Assembly: GCA_903878085.1 (NCBI GenBank)
Contig: CAIRGJ010000047.1
Location: 62,001 to 126,000, forward strand
Length of the DNA stretch: 64,000 nucleotides
From: an uncultured Hyphomicrobiales bacterium
GTDB lineage: Bacteria > Pseudomonadota > Alphaproteobacteria > Rhizobiales > Xanthobacteraceae
Direction: 5' to 3'
In this document: positions 1 through 7,863 of the stretch, in pieces
How positions within the stretch are numbered: position 1 is the first letter of the stretch
How the letters are laid out: every line of letters begins with the position of its first letter
Position numbers and translations under genes: made by a program
Notes under the pieces: model-generated
What the model was told of the DNA's origin: nothing
Seen by the model: the letters and a program-made list of their open reading frames with translations, nothing else
Database searches by the model: none

Positions 1-499
1 AGAACTGCTTGCGGATCGGCGAGTTGACGCCCTCGCAGGCGATGGCGATGTCGGCGCGGACGCTGTCGCGATTGCTGAAGTTCAATGTGACACCGGTCTC
101 GTCCTGTTCGGCGCCGGTGCAATCGTGGTCGAGCAGAATGGCGTCCGGCCCAAGCTTGGTCCGCGCCGCTTCGAACAAGATCAGATGCAGCTTGCCGCGG
201 TGAATGCCGACTTCCGGATACTGGTAGCCGGCGAATTTGCCGCGCGGCTCCTTGTAGATGAGCTGGCCGAAGCGGTTGAAGAACGCGCTTTCGCGGTTCT
301 CGATGCCGGCTTTGAGCAAGGCGTCGCCGACGCCGAGCGCGGTGAACTCGCGCATCGCATGCGGCAGCAAAGTGATGCCGACGCCGAGCGGTTTGATCTC
401 CGCGGCACGTTCATAAATACGGGCGGCGATGCCGCGCTGGCGCAGATTGAGCGCCAGCGACAGACCGCAAATTCCGCCACCGATGATTGCAACATTCAT
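1..499 (-). CDS. FAD-dependent monooxygenase, N-terminal part (cut by window edge)
   Basis: The minus strand is open from an ATG at 499 to the left edge, giving about 166 residues with no stop. The N-terminus has a Rossmann FAD-binding fold start (MNVAIIGGGICGLSLALNL, a GxGxxG-type motif). Further on come a VGVGITLLPHA segment, an IHRG segment and a CEGVNSPIRK segment corresponding to the DG motif of class A flavoprotein monooxygenases. The sequence is clearly paralogous to the complete monooxygenase at 48424-49659, matching it in the NRFGQLIY / KFAGY / IHRG blocks. Such enzymes hydroxylate aromatic or heterocyclic rings with NAD(P)H and O2 in the cytoplasm. The substrate is unknown. It is divergent from the decarboxylase-like gene at 607. 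The C-terminal half lies outside the window. Confidence 0.85.
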   Translation of the reverse strand, partial: MNVAIIGGGICGLSLALNLRQRGIAARIYERAAEIKPLGVGITLLPHAMREFTALGVGDALLKAGIENRESAFFNRFGQLIYKEPRGKFAGYQYPEVGIHRGKLHLILFEAARTKLGPDAILLDHDCTGAEQDETGVTLNFSNRDSVRADIAIACEGVNSPIRKQF

Positions 500-606
500 G
501 CGTGATCCTGACTTCAGACTTGCGCCGGGGTGAATGGACGAGATCGGCAAAATCCTGTCAACATGCGCTCAATCGGGAATGACCCGGCAACACGGAGGAA
601 CGACCA

Positions 607-987
607 ATGGACAAGGCACTCTACGACAAGGGTATGGCGATGCGCCGCAAGGTTCTCGGCGACGAGTATGTCGACCGGGCGGTCGCCAATACCGACGATT
701 TCAACCGCAAATTCCAGGAACTGCTCAACGAATTTTGCTGGGGTGCGGTGTGGACCGACGAGGACCTCAAGCCGCGCGACCGCAGCCTGCTCAATCTCGG
801 CATGATCGCCTGTCTCGGCCGTATGCACGAGTTCGAGGCGCATTTCCGGGGCGCGCTGCGCAACGGGCTGACACCCAAGGAGCTCAGCGCCATCCTGCGC
901 CAGGTCGCCATTTATTGCGGGTTCCCGGCGGCGGTCGATTGCCATCGCGTGGCCAAGCAGGTGCTGGCGGAGGCAAAAAAGGCCTGA
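607..987 (+). CDS. Carboxymuconolactone decarboxylase (CMD/AhpD fold) family protein
   Basis: This 126-residue protein matches the CMD family in size and pattern. An acidic/basic N-terminal helix (residues 1-50) is followed by the core LLNLGMIACLGRMHEFEAHF and a second helix pair containing NGLTPKELSAILRQVAIYCGFPA. In protocatechuate catabolism PcaC decarboxylates 4-carboxymuconolactone. Many paralogues have other or unknown roles, and this one lacks the CxxC of AhpD peroxidase relatives. A GGAGG ribosome site lies about 10 nt before the ATG. The divergent FAD monooxygenase supports a ring-degradation role. The stop codon sits inside a perfect 14-bp tandem duplication. The family is confident and the exact reaction is not. 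Confidence 0.85.
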   Translation: MDKALYDKGMAMRRKVLGDEYVDRAVANTDDFNRKFQELLNEFCWGAVWTDEDLKPRDRSLLNLGMIACLGRMHEFEAHFRGALRNGLTPKELSAILRQVAIYCGFPAAVDCHRVAKQVLAEAKKA

Positions 988-1003
988 CCAAAAAGGCCTG
1001 ACC
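976..1003. repeat. Perfect 14-bp tandem duplication over a stop codon
   Basis: Two adjacent copies of AAAAAGGCCTGACC occupy 976-989 and 990-1003. The first copy contains the stop codon of the decarboxylase-like gene, so the second copy is untranslated. It looks like recent slippage or a small duplication. Confidence 0.85.
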
Positions 1004-1133
1004 AAGAGGGCCCAATAATGTGTCCTGCGCGTCACGGCAGAATCACGATACTGAGATAGCCCCATTCTTGTCTTGAATGTGCCTTCATCCCGGGGCAATC
1101 CAAGGCACGGTTTGGCGGCTGTTTCTGCCGTGC

Positions 1134-1182
1134 GCGCATGGTCCCGAGAAGCGGGAACCGGTTTTCGGGGAAGGCCGTGCGC
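1134..1182 (+). repeat. 49-bp palindromic intergenic repeat, family A copy 1
   Basis: The ends GCGCATGG and CCGTGCGC are near inverted complements, and the middle holds CCCGAGAAGCGGG and AACCGGTTTTCGGGG. It is a diverged copy of the element seen at 6024, 7790 and, inverted, at 42968, all of the same length. It lies about 30 bp before the L,D-transpeptidase start, so it could form a hairpin in the leader of that mRNA. REP-type elements of this kind are typical of intergenic DNA. Confidence 0.7.
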
Positions 1183-1213
1183 GACGAAATAATGCCCGAC
1201 AGGTGAACACATT

Positions 1214-2284
1214 ATGCTGCGACGTTTCGGCTTTTTTATGCTGGCAATTCCGGCCCTTGCGGTCGTTCCGGTAACCTCGGCGCTGGCGCAAAATTCTCGT
1301 GCCGCGCCCGAGCCTTATTACCGGGCCGCGCCGCCGCCCGGCGCCTATCAGGACGAGCGCCTGCCGGCCCCCGGCTTTATGACCGATGCAGACGATGACG
1401 ACGCGCCGATCATGCGGCCGCAGCGTCTGCCGCAATTCGGTCAGCAGAGCCAGTTGCCTGCCCCGTCCGCCACTCCCGGCCGCATTCTGCCCTATCCGGA
1501 TTCCGACGCTCCCCTGCCGCCGCTGTCCGGGCATCAACTCGACGCCCAGCCGGCGCCGGCCAATGCCGAGCCGGTGTTGCGCCCGCCGGGCACGATCAAC
1601 ACCGGCAAGGGTCCCGGCACCGCGCCGGCGCCGATTGCGCCATCGGCCGCGTCCGCTCTGCCGCCCGAGGATCAGCCCGAAGTCGGCGCGCCGAAGGAAC
1701 TACCGGCGAACCTGAAAAAGCAGATGGTCGATTACGTGTCCAAGGAGCCGGCCGGCACCATCGTGGTCGATACGCCGAACACTTATCTCTATCTCGTGCT
1801 CGGCAACGGCAAGGCGATCCGCTACGGCATCGGCGTCGGCCGCGAGGGTTTCACTTGGGCCGGCACCGAGCGCGTCAGCAAAATGAAGGAATGGCCAGAC
1901 TGGTTCCCGCCGTCCGAGATGATCGAGCGCCAGCCTTATCTGCCGCGTTTCATGGCGGGCGGTGCGGGCAACCCGCTCGGCGCGCGTGCGCTCTATCTCG
2001 GCAACACGTTGTACCGCATCCACGGTACCAACCAGCCCTCGACCATCGGCACCACGGTGTCCTCAGGCTGCATCCGCTTGATCAACGAGGACATCGAAGA
2101 CCTGTTCAGCCGCGTGCAGACCGGCACCCGCGTCGTCGTGATGCCGGGCAAAGCGCCGGAGACGATGGCCAATTCCGGCGCCGCGCCCGCCGCGGAACCG
2201 GCCAATCCGATGGCGCCGCCGCCGAAGGCCGGCGCAACCGCCGGTACCGCGATCTCGGCGCAGCCGTTGCCGCCGGTGCGGTAA
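1214..2284 (+). CDS. Exported L,D-transpeptidase (YkuD domain)
   Basis: This 356-residue protein begins with a signal peptide (residues 1-26, ending SALAQ). A long Pro/Ala-rich linker (about 27-165) precedes a YkuD catalytic domain (about 175-310). The signature is intact: H270-G-T-N-Q-P, then S-S-G-C286-I-R, where Cys286 is the nucleophile. These periplasmic enzymes make 3-3 cross-links in peptidoglycan or attach proteins to it, and the proline-rich region could span the wall. The C-terminal 45 residues are again Ala/Pro-rich. The gene is monocistronic, with a palindromic repeat before it and hairpins after it. The family is certain; cross-linking versus protein attachment cannot be told. 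Confidence 0.93.
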   Translation: MLRRFGFFMLAIPALAVVPVTSALAQNSRAAPEPYYRAAPPPGAYQDERLPAPGFMTDADDDDAPIMRPQRLPQFGQQSQLPAPSATPGRILPYPDSDAPLPPLSGHQLDAQPAPANAEPVLRPPGTINTGKGPGTAPAPIAPSAASALPPEDQPEVGAPKELPANLKKQMVDYVSKEPAGTIVVDTPNTYLYLVLGNGKAIRYGIGVGREGFTWAGTERVSKMKEWPDWFPPSEMIERQPYLPRFMAGGAGNPLGARALYLGNTLYRIHGTNQPSTIGTTVSSGCIRLINEDIEDLFSRVQTGTRVVVMPGKAPETMANSGAAPAAEPANPMAPPPKAGATAGTAISAQPLPPVR

Positions 2285-2297
2285 ATTCCACTGGCAT

Positions 2298-2364
2298 GAT
2301 CCGGAAATATTTTCCGGATCGGAATATACGGACAAAAGAAGAGGCGCCCCCATAGCGGGGCGCC
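2298..2364. terminator. Two hairpins after the L,D-transpeptidase gene
   Basis: A perfect 10-bp inverted repeat (GATCCGGAAA-TAT-TTTCCGGATC, 2298-2320) is followed by an 8-bp stem GGCGCCCC / GGGGCGCC with loop CATAGC (2343-2364). Both lie between the transpeptidase stop and the next start. Neither is followed by a clear T run, so factor-independent termination is possible but not proven. They may instead protect the mRNA 3' end. Confidence 0.45.
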
Positions 2365-2455
2365 GGTCTCTCCACTAACATCGCGCCAACAAGCCGTTCG
2401 TCCGACGTTGTTCGGGCAAGTTCGGCATCAGGGTTGGAAGCGATAGGAGACCGGC

Positions 2456-4447
2456 ATGATCAACGACGATTCGGCGCGCGACGATTCGCGAACTAAATTC
2501 AATCGACGTAATTTCCTGGCCGGCGTGGCCGTCGCCGGCGCGGCGGTAACCTCCGCACCGGGCGCTAAAGCCGCGACCTCGCCGGACGCTCCGGCTGCGC
2601 CGCCGCCGCGGCCTTCCGCTCTGCCGCCGAACGCCAAAATGGCAGCCGCCGAAACCGGCACGCCGCAGGAAATCAAAGGTCACGAAGGCGGCAAACCCGG
2701 CTCCGACTTCATGGTCGACGTCATCAAGACGCTCGACATCAAATATCTGCCCTGCAATCCGGCCTCGAGTTTCCGCGCTTTGCACGAGTCGCTGATCGAC
2801 TACGGCGCCAACAAGCAGCCCGAATTCCTGACCTGCATGCACGAAGAGTCCGCCGTCGGCATGGCGCACGGCTACTTCAAGGCCTCGGGCAAGCCGCTGA
2901 TGACGCTGGTGCATGGCACCGTCGGCCTGCAGCATGCGGCGATGGGCATCTATAATGCCTGGTGCGACCGCGTCCCGGTGATCGTCATCGGCGGCAACGA
3001 TATGGACGCCGCGCATCGCCCGCCGGGTGTGCCGACATTCCACTCCGCGCAGGACATCAACGCGCTGGTGCGCGATTTCACCAAATGGGACGACACGCCG
3101 ACATCGCCGCAGCATTTCGCGCAATCATTCGTGCGCATGTACAAGACCGCGATGACGCCGCCCTATGGGCCGGTGATGATGTCGCTCGACGCCGGCCTGC
3201 AGCAGGAGCCGATCCGCGATTACGGCGGCGAGAAGCTTTACATCCCGCGTTACGTGCCGAGTTCGCCGCCGCAAGGCGACACCGGCGCGGTGAAGGAAGC
3301 CGCACGGCTGCTCGCCAATGCCGAGCGTCCGGTGATCGTCGTCGATCGCGCCGCGCGGACGCCGAACGGCATCAAGCTGCTGGTCGAGTTGGCCGAAGCG
3401 CTGCAAGCCGCGGTCGTCGACATGGGCGGCCGGATGAACTTTCCGAAGACGCATTATCTCAACCGGCCGCCGAATGTGGTCGGCCAGGCCGACGTCATCA
3501 TCGGCATGGAGTTGTCGGACTTCTGGGGCGTCGTGAACGGCTACGTCGACAATGGCGAACACGGCATCGGCTTCAACGAATCCAAGATCAAGCCGGGCAC
3601 CAAGCTGATCAGCATCAATTCGGTCGAGCTCATCACCAAGTCGAACTACCAGGACTTCCAGCGTTTCCAGGTGGTCGACGTGTCGATGCCGGCCGACGCC
3701 GAGGCGACGCTGCCGGCGCTGATCGAAGCGGTGAAGTCCGCCATTCCCGACAGCCGCAAGGACGCCATCGCCAAGCGCGGCGATGCGTTCCGCAAGGCTT
3801 CCGCCAATGGCCGCGAGAACGTGAAGAAGGCCGCGGCGATTGCCTGGGACGCTTCGCCCATCAGCACCGCGCGTCTCGTCATGGAGACCTGGAACCAGAT
3901 CAAGGACCTCGACTGGTCGCTGGTGGCCTCCGAGGGCAATGTCAGCAACTGGCCGAACCGGCTGTGGCCGATGGAAAAGCATCACCACTGGCTCGGCCGC
4001 TCCGGCGGCTACGGCGTCGGCTATGGCGCGCCGGCCTCGATCGGCGCCGCGCTGGCGAACCGCGACCTCGGACGTTTTTCGGTTTCATTCCAATCCGACG
4101 GCGACCTGATGTACGCGCCCGGCGTGCTGTGGACCGCGGCGCGCCACAAGATTCCGCTGCTCGCCGTGATGCACAACAACCGCGGCTATCATCAGGAAGT
4201 GATGCACATCCAGCGGCTGGCGAATTTCCGCAACCGCGTCGCTTATCTGGGCAACGACATGGCGCCGCTCGGCACCAGCATCGAAAATCCGGACATCGAA
4301 TATCACAAGCTGGCGCAATCGATGGGCTGGTGGGCCAAGGGCCCGATCAAGGACCCGGCCGAACTCGGCCCCGCGATCAAGGAAGCCATTGCCGTGGTCA
4401 AATCCGGCCAGCCGGCTTTGCTCAACGTCTGGACGCAGCCGCGATGA
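2456..4447 (+). CDS. Thiamine-diphosphate enzyme of the acetolactate synthase superfamily with a Tat signal
   Basis: The 663 residues begin with a twin-arginine signal (N-R17-R18-N-F-L, then an Ala/Val-rich h-region to about residue 40) and a Pro-rich linker to about 60. A three-domain ThDP enzyme follows. The N-terminal domain carries the conserved Glu130 of M-H-E-E-S-A. The C-terminal ThDP/Mg2+ motif is S-D-G-D-L-M (about 548) with H-N-N-R-G about 25 residues later. Relatives are acetolactate synthase, pyruvate oxidase and benzoylformate decarboxylase, which are normally cytoplasmic. The start has a good AGGAGA site, so the signal is translated. The stop overlaps the start of a c-type cytochrome gene, suggesting a periplasmic 2-oxoacid-type oxidase or decarboxylase passing electrons to it. 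The substrate is unknown. Confidence 0.88.
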   Translation: MINDDSARDDSRTKFNRRNFLAGVAVAGAAVTSAPGAKAATSPDAPAAPPPRPSALPPNAKMAAAETGTPQEIKGHEGGKPGSDFMVDVIKTLDIKYLPCNPASSFRALHESLIDYGANKQPEFLTCMHEESAVGMAHGYFKASGKPLMTLVHGTVGLQHAAMGIYNAWCDRVPVIVIGGNDMDAAHRPPGVPTFHSAQDINALVRDFTKWDDTPTSPQHFAQSFVRMYKTAMTPPYGPVMMSLDAGLQQEPIRDYGGEKLYIPRYVPSSPPQGDTGAVKEAARLLANAERPVIVVDRAARTPNGIKLLVELAEALQAAVVDMGGRMNFPKTHYLNRPPNVVGQADVIIGMELSDFWGVVNGYVDNGEHGIGFNESKIKPGTKLISINSVELITKSNYQDFQRFQVVDVSMPADAEATLPALIEAVKSAIPDSRKDAIAKRGDAFRKASANGRENVKKAAAIAWDASPISTARLVMETWNQIKDLDWSLVASEGNVSNWPNRLWPMEKHHHWLGRSGGYGVGYGAPASIGAALANRDLGRFSVSFQSDGDLMYAPGVLWTAARHKIPLLAVMHNNRGYHQEVMHIQRLANFRNRVAYLGNDMAPLGTSIENPDIEYHKLAQSMGWWAKGPIKDPAELGPAIKEAIAVVKSGQPALLNVWTQPR

Positions 4448-4806
4448 GAAAGAACCTTATGCAATTTTCCGTTCGCACCCTTGCCGTCGTTGCCGCACTC
4501 GTTCTCGGCAGCGGCGCCGCGTCCGCGGCTTCTGCCGAGAAGGGCCGGAAGGCCTTCGTCACCAACGGCTGCTGGCAGTGTCACGGCTTCGAGGGGCAGG
4601 GCTCGGCCGTGACCAGCAACGGCACCGTGCTTTCCGGCACCGAGCTGCCGCTCGAGGCGTTCGAGGGCTTCGTGCGCGGTAGCAACCGGGCGATGCCGCC
4701 GTACCGCGAAGCCATCCTGTCGAGCGCGGACCTCGCGGATATGTATGCGTTCCTGCAGTCGGTGCCGAAGCCGCCCGCGGTCGAGAGTATTCAGCTGTTG
4801 AAGTAG
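4444..4806 (+). CDS. Small periplasmic c-type cytochrome
   Basis: The ATG overlaps the stop of the preceding ThDP enzyme (ATGA), so the two genes are probably translationally coupled. The 120-residue product has a signal peptide (about residues 1-30, ...GAASAAS). It has one heme c site, C43-W-Q-C46-H47, and a likely axial Met84 in N-R-A-M-P-P-Y. This is the class I cytochrome c layout. It probably accepts electrons in the periplasm, and the pairing points to the upstream exported ThDP enzyme as donor (inference). The longer open frame extending upstream in the same register is a shadow of the ThDP gene. A palindromic repeat follows. Confidence 0.9.
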   Translation: MRKNLMQFSVRTLAVVAALVLGSGAASAASAEKGRKAFVTNGCWQCHGFEGQGSAVTSNGTVLSGTELPLEAFEGFVRGSNRAMPPYREAILSSADLADMYAFLQSVPKPPAVESIQLLK

Positions 4807-4811
4807 TTCTT

Positions 4812-4957
4812 ACCCTCCCCCGCGAAGCGTGGGGAGGGTCGACGCTTGTCGCGTCAGCGACGTGCGTCGGGGTGGGGGGTCTTTCTCTAAGAGCGGAGCT
4901 TTTTGCTCCCCCACCCCCGACCCCTCCCCGCACTCGCTACGCTCGCGGGGGAGGGGA
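4812..4957. repeat. Long imperfect palindrome between convergent genes, family B copy 1
   Basis: The left arm begins ACCCTCCCCCGCGAAGCG and the right arm ends GCTCGCGGGGGAGGGG, with a second complementary pair (GGGTGGGGG / CCCCCACCCC) inside. It fills the gap between the cytochrome stop and the PdxA-family stop. A second copy at 17864-17987 occupies an equivalent convergent junction. It could act as a two-way transcription stop. Confidence 0.75.
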
Positions 4958-4960
4958 GCT

Positions 4961-5950
4961 TCATTCCGCTGACTTAATCCTCGCCAGCCTCGTGATCGCC
5001 TCGATCATCGCGCCGGGGTCGCCCAAGCCCTTGCCTGCGATGTCATGCGCGCTGCCATGCGCCACGGACGAAAACAAAATCGGCGAGCCGATCGACAGGC
5101 CCGCCGTGCGGTTGAAGGCCAAGAGCTTGGCGGCGATGTGGCCCTGGTCGTGCAGCATGACGATGAAGGCGTCGCTGCCCTTTTTGCGGAACATGGTGTC
5201 GGCGCCGAACGGGCCGGTGGCCTCGATGCCGTCTTTCACCGCGCTGGCAATCGCCGGAATGATGATGTCGATTTCTTCCGAGCCGAATATGCCTTCCTCG
5301 CCGGCATGCGGGTTGAGCCCGCTGACGAAGATCTTCGGCCGCGCGATGCCGAGCTTCTTGAGCGACGCATCTGTGACGCGAATGACGCGCTCGACATGCT
5401 CCTGGGTGATCAGGCCGACCGCCTCGCGCACGCTGACATGCAGCGTGGCGTGCACGATGCGCGCGTCGTCGAAGCAGATCATCAGATAGACGTCGTTGAC
5501 CGGCGTGCCTGTCTCGCGTGCGACGAAGGACGGATAGCCGTCGAAATTGATGCCGGCGGCGGCGATGGAACGCTCGGTCTGCGGCGCCGCCACCACGGCG
5601 TCGACCTCGCCGGCCAGCGCCGCCTTGATCGCCGCCCGCGCGCTGGCGAGCGAGGCGCGGCCGTAAGCTGCGTCCACGGTGCCGAGTTTCAACGGCGTAT
5701 TAATGCCGTCGCTGGCATCCAGCAGATTGACCGCGCCGTTCGACCAGCCGGCGTCGGCGGGTTTGGCGATGACGTGCAATTCCGGCCGCAGGCCCGCGGC
5801 GCGGGCATGGATTTGCACCGCCGCAGGATCGCCGACCAAAAGCGGCCGGCACAACGCCGTCACGCGCGGATCGAGCGCGGCCTTCAGCGCGATTTCCGGT
5901 CCGATCCCGGCCGGGTCCCCGGTGGCGATGGCAATCTTGGGCAGAGACAT
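4961..5950 (-). CDS. PdxA-family NAD-dependent dehydrogenase (PdxA2/TphB-like)
   Basis: The 329-residue product begins MSLPKIAIATGDPAGIGPE, the hallmark N-terminus of the 4-hydroxythreonine-4-phosphate dehydrogenase family. It contains metal-site blocks HATLHVSVREA, GLNPHAGEEG and LHDQGHIAAKLL. Canonical PdxA acts in vitamin B6 synthesis. The HDQGH-I-x-x-K-L-L form is the one I associate with PdxA2 and with dihydrodiol dehydrogenases such as TphB of terephthalate breakdown. The gene is divergent from a Rieske ring-hydroxylating oxygenase at 6095, which makes a cis-dihydrodiol dehydrogenase a serious alternative. Family is certain; PdxA versus diol dehydrogenase is undecided, so no symbol is given. 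Confidence 0.85.
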   Translation of the reverse strand: MSLPKIAIATGDPAGIGPEIALKAALDPRVTALCRPLLVGDPAAVQIHARAAGLRPELHVIAKPADAGWSNGAVNLLDASDGINTPLKLGTVDAAYGRASLASARAAIKAALAGEVDAVVAAPQTERSIAAAGINFDGYPSFVARETGTPVNDVYLMICFDDARIVHATLHVSVREAVGLITQEHVERVIRVTDASLKKLGIARPKIFVSGLNPHAGEEGIFGSEEIDIIIPAIASAVKDGIEATGPFGADTMFRKKGSDAFIVMLHDQGHIAAKLLAFNRTAGLSIGSPILFSSVAHGSAHDIAGKGLGDPGAMIEAITRLARIKSAE

Positions 5951-6023
5951 CAGGTCATCTTCCTTACACGCCGCCAGCGCCTATAATGGCACACCCGCGC
6001 CAAGCGGGAACAATAACAAACTA

Positions 6024-6072
6024 GCGCATGATCCCGAAAAGTGGCTACCGGTTTTCGGAAAAGATCATGCGC
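6024..6072 (+). repeat. 49-bp palindromic intergenic repeat, family A copy 2
   Basis: The element runs from GCGCATGATCCCGAAAAG to GATCATGCGC with a central CCGGTTTTCGG. Its outer 10 bases are perfect inverted complements. It lies in the divergent gap between the PdxA-family gene and the Rieske oxygenase gene, ending about 20 bp before the latter's start. Confidence 0.85.
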
Positions 6073-6094
6073 CGGATAAAGGGAAACGTCCGCC

Positions 6095-7375
6095 ATGATG
6101 TCGCGTGAACAGAACGAGCAACTCAGCCGGATCGGCCCCGGCACGCTGATGGGCAAATTGCTGCGCCGCTACTGGGCGCCGTTTTTGCTGTCGAGCGAAA
6201 TCCCGGAGCTGGATTGTCCGCCGGTCCGCGTCAAGCTGATGGGCGAGCCGCTGGTCTGCTTCCGCGACAGCAAAGGCCGCGTCGGGCTGGTCGACGAGTT
6301 CTGCGCGCACCGCGGCGTGTCGCTGTGGTTCGGCCAGAATGAGGAATGCGGCCTGCGCTGCCCCTACCACGGCTGGAAATACGACGTCACCGGGCAGTGC
6401 ATCGATCTGCCGTCGGAGCCGGACGCGAATTTCGCCAAGAACATCAAGCTGAAGTCGTATCCCTGCATCGAGAAGGCCGGCATCGTCTGGGCCTATATGG
6501 GGCCGCCGGAATTGCAGCCGCCGCCGCCGGCGCTGGAATGGACCGACGTCGCGCCGGAGCAGCGCTTCGTCACCAAGCGGCTGCAGGAATGCAATTACCT
6601 GCAGGCGATGGAAGGCGGCATCGATTCCAGCCACGTGACCTGGCTGCATGGCAGCGAGCTCAATAAGGACCCGCTGTTCAAGGGTTCGAAGGGCAACGAG
6701 TACAATGAGAAGGACCGCATGCCGTTGTTCGAGGTCGAGGAGTTCGACGGCGGCCTCCTGATCGGCGCGCGGCGCAATGCCGACGGCGGCAAATATTACT
6801 GGCGCATCACGCCCTGGATCATGCCGTGGTACTCGATCATCCCGCCGCGCGCCGGCCATCCGCTCGGCGCCCATGCCTGGGTCCCGATCGACGACGAGAC
6901 CTGCTGGGCCTGGAGCATCAATTACCATCCCAAGCGTGCGCTTTCGAAATCGGAAGTCTCGGCGATGCAGGACGGCGAGGGCATTCACGTCAAATACGTG
7001 CCCGGCACCTTCATCCCGCAGGCCAACAAGTCGAACAATTACCTGATGGACCGCGAGGCGCAGCGCCACGGCCACTCGTCGACCGGCGTCGACGGCATCG
7101 CCATGCAGGACGCCTCGATCCAGGAAAGCATGGGCGCGATCCAGGACCGCACCAAGGAGCACCTCTGCGCCACCGACGCCGGCATCGTCATGACGCGCAA
7201 GCGGCTGCTCAGCGCGGCGAAGGCGGCGGCGGAAGGCTCCCCGGTGCCGGCGACCGATCAGCAGGCGCAGCGCGTGCGCTCGGTGTCGGTGGAACTCGAC
7301 AAGGATACGCCGTTTACGCAAGGCGCCAAGCATGGTCTATACCGCGACCTCGGCACCGATCCGTTGTCGGTGTAG
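6095..7375 (+). CDS. Rieske non-heme iron ring-hydroxylating oxygenase, alpha subunit
   Basis: The 426-residue product has an N-terminal Rieske domain with C70-A-H72 and C89-P-Y-H92 binding a 2Fe-2S cluster. The catalytic domain has the mononuclear iron site D177-S-S-H180-V-T-W-L-H185. The layout resembles phthalate 4,5-dioxygenase (homomeric class IA). Such enzymes dihydroxylate or demethylate aromatic acids using electrons from a separate reductase, and no reductase gene is visible nearby. Neighbours are a PdxA/TphB-like dehydrogenase (divergent) and, downstream, a MAPEG protein and an aromatic hydroxylase. There are two adjacent ATGs (6095 and 6098); the first is used here. The substrate is not predictable from sequence. 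Confidence 0.92.
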   Translation: MMSREQNEQLSRIGPGTLMGKLLRRYWAPFLLSSEIPELDCPPVRVKLMGEPLVCFRDSKGRVGLVDEFCAHRGVSLWFGQNEECGLRCPYHGWKYDVTGQCIDLPSEPDANFAKNIKLKSYPCIEKAGIVWAYMGPPELQPPPPALEWTDVAPEQRFVTKRLQECNYLQAMEGGIDSSHVTWLHGSELNKDPLFKGSKGNEYNEKDRMPLFEVEEFDGGLLIGARRNADGGKYYWRITPWIMPWYSIIPPRAGHPLGAHAWVPIDDETCWAWSINYHPKRALSKSEVSAMQDGEGIHVKYVPGTFIPQANKSNNYLMDREAQRHGHSSTGVDGIAMQDASIQESMGAIQDRTKEHLCATDAGIVMTRKRLLSAAKAAAEGSPVPATDQQAQRVRSVSVELDKDTPFTQGAKHGLYRDLGTDPLSV

Positions 7376-7401
7376 ACCCGTAAACTCAGAGGCTTTTGCT
7401 C

Positions 7402-7797
7402 ATGCCGAACTACACCGCGCTCGTTACGCTGCTCGCCATCGTACTTTATTTCTCGACCGGGCTGATGGTCGCCAAGGCGCGGCAGAAATTCGGCGTGGTG
7501 GCGCCGGCGACCACCGGGCATACCGATTTCGAGCGCGTGTTCCGCGTGCAGCAGAACACGCTGGAGTGGCTGCCGATCTTTCTGCCGCTGCTGTGGCTGT
7601 TCGCGCTCTACGTCAGCGATTGGGGCGCGGCGGTGCTGGGACTGGTCTGGATCGTCGGCCGGCTGCTCTACATCGTTGGCTACAGTGACGACGCCGACAA
7701 GCGTCATCGCGGTTTTCTGGTGCAGGCAATCGCCTCGGGCGCGCTGTTGATCGGCGCGCTGGCCGGCATCGTGCTGCGCATGATGCACGGCGCATGA
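7402..7797 (+). CDS. MAPEG-family membrane protein
   Basis: The product is about 131 residues with four hydrophobic segments (about 5-22, 55-75, 80-97, 105-128). It has the MAPEG signature FERVFRVQQNTLEWLP in the first loop. MAPEG proteins are inner-membrane enzymes or relatives of microsomal glutathione transferase. The ATG at 7402 follows an AGAGG site; an in-frame TTG two codons upstream is less likely. It may form an operon with the Rieske oxygenase (about 26 nt gap). The stop codon lies inside a family A palindromic repeat. Confidence 0.85.
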   Translation: MPNYTALVTLLAIVLYFSTGLMVAKARQKFGVVAPATTGHTDFERVFRVQQNTLEWLPIFLPLLWLFALYVSDWGAAVLGLVWIVGRLLYIVGYSDDADKRHRGFLVQAIASGALLIGALAGIVLRMMHGA

Positions 7798-7838
7798 TCC
7801 CGAAAAGTGGGAACCGGTTTTCGGGCAAGATCATGCGC
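7790..7838 (+). repeat. 49-bp palindromic repeat, family A copy 3, overlapping a stop codon
   Basis: This is a complete copy with perfect 10-base ends (GCGCATGATC / GATCATGCGC) and the internal CCGAAAAGTGG / AACCGGTTTTCGGG. It starts inside the MAPEG gene, whose TGA stop (7795-7797) is supplied by the repeat. The insertion may have set or replaced the end of that reading frame. A TTG-started hydroxylase begins 26 bp later. Confidence 0.9.
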
Positions 7839-7863
7839 AATAAAATATTAGGGTAATCCGCCT

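Noticed and set aside
2962-4443. Long plus-strand open frame across the ThDP gene and the cytochrome
   Set aside because: The first 490 codons are an Arg-rich shadow of the ThDP gene; only the last 120 codons (from 4444) are the cytochrome gene.
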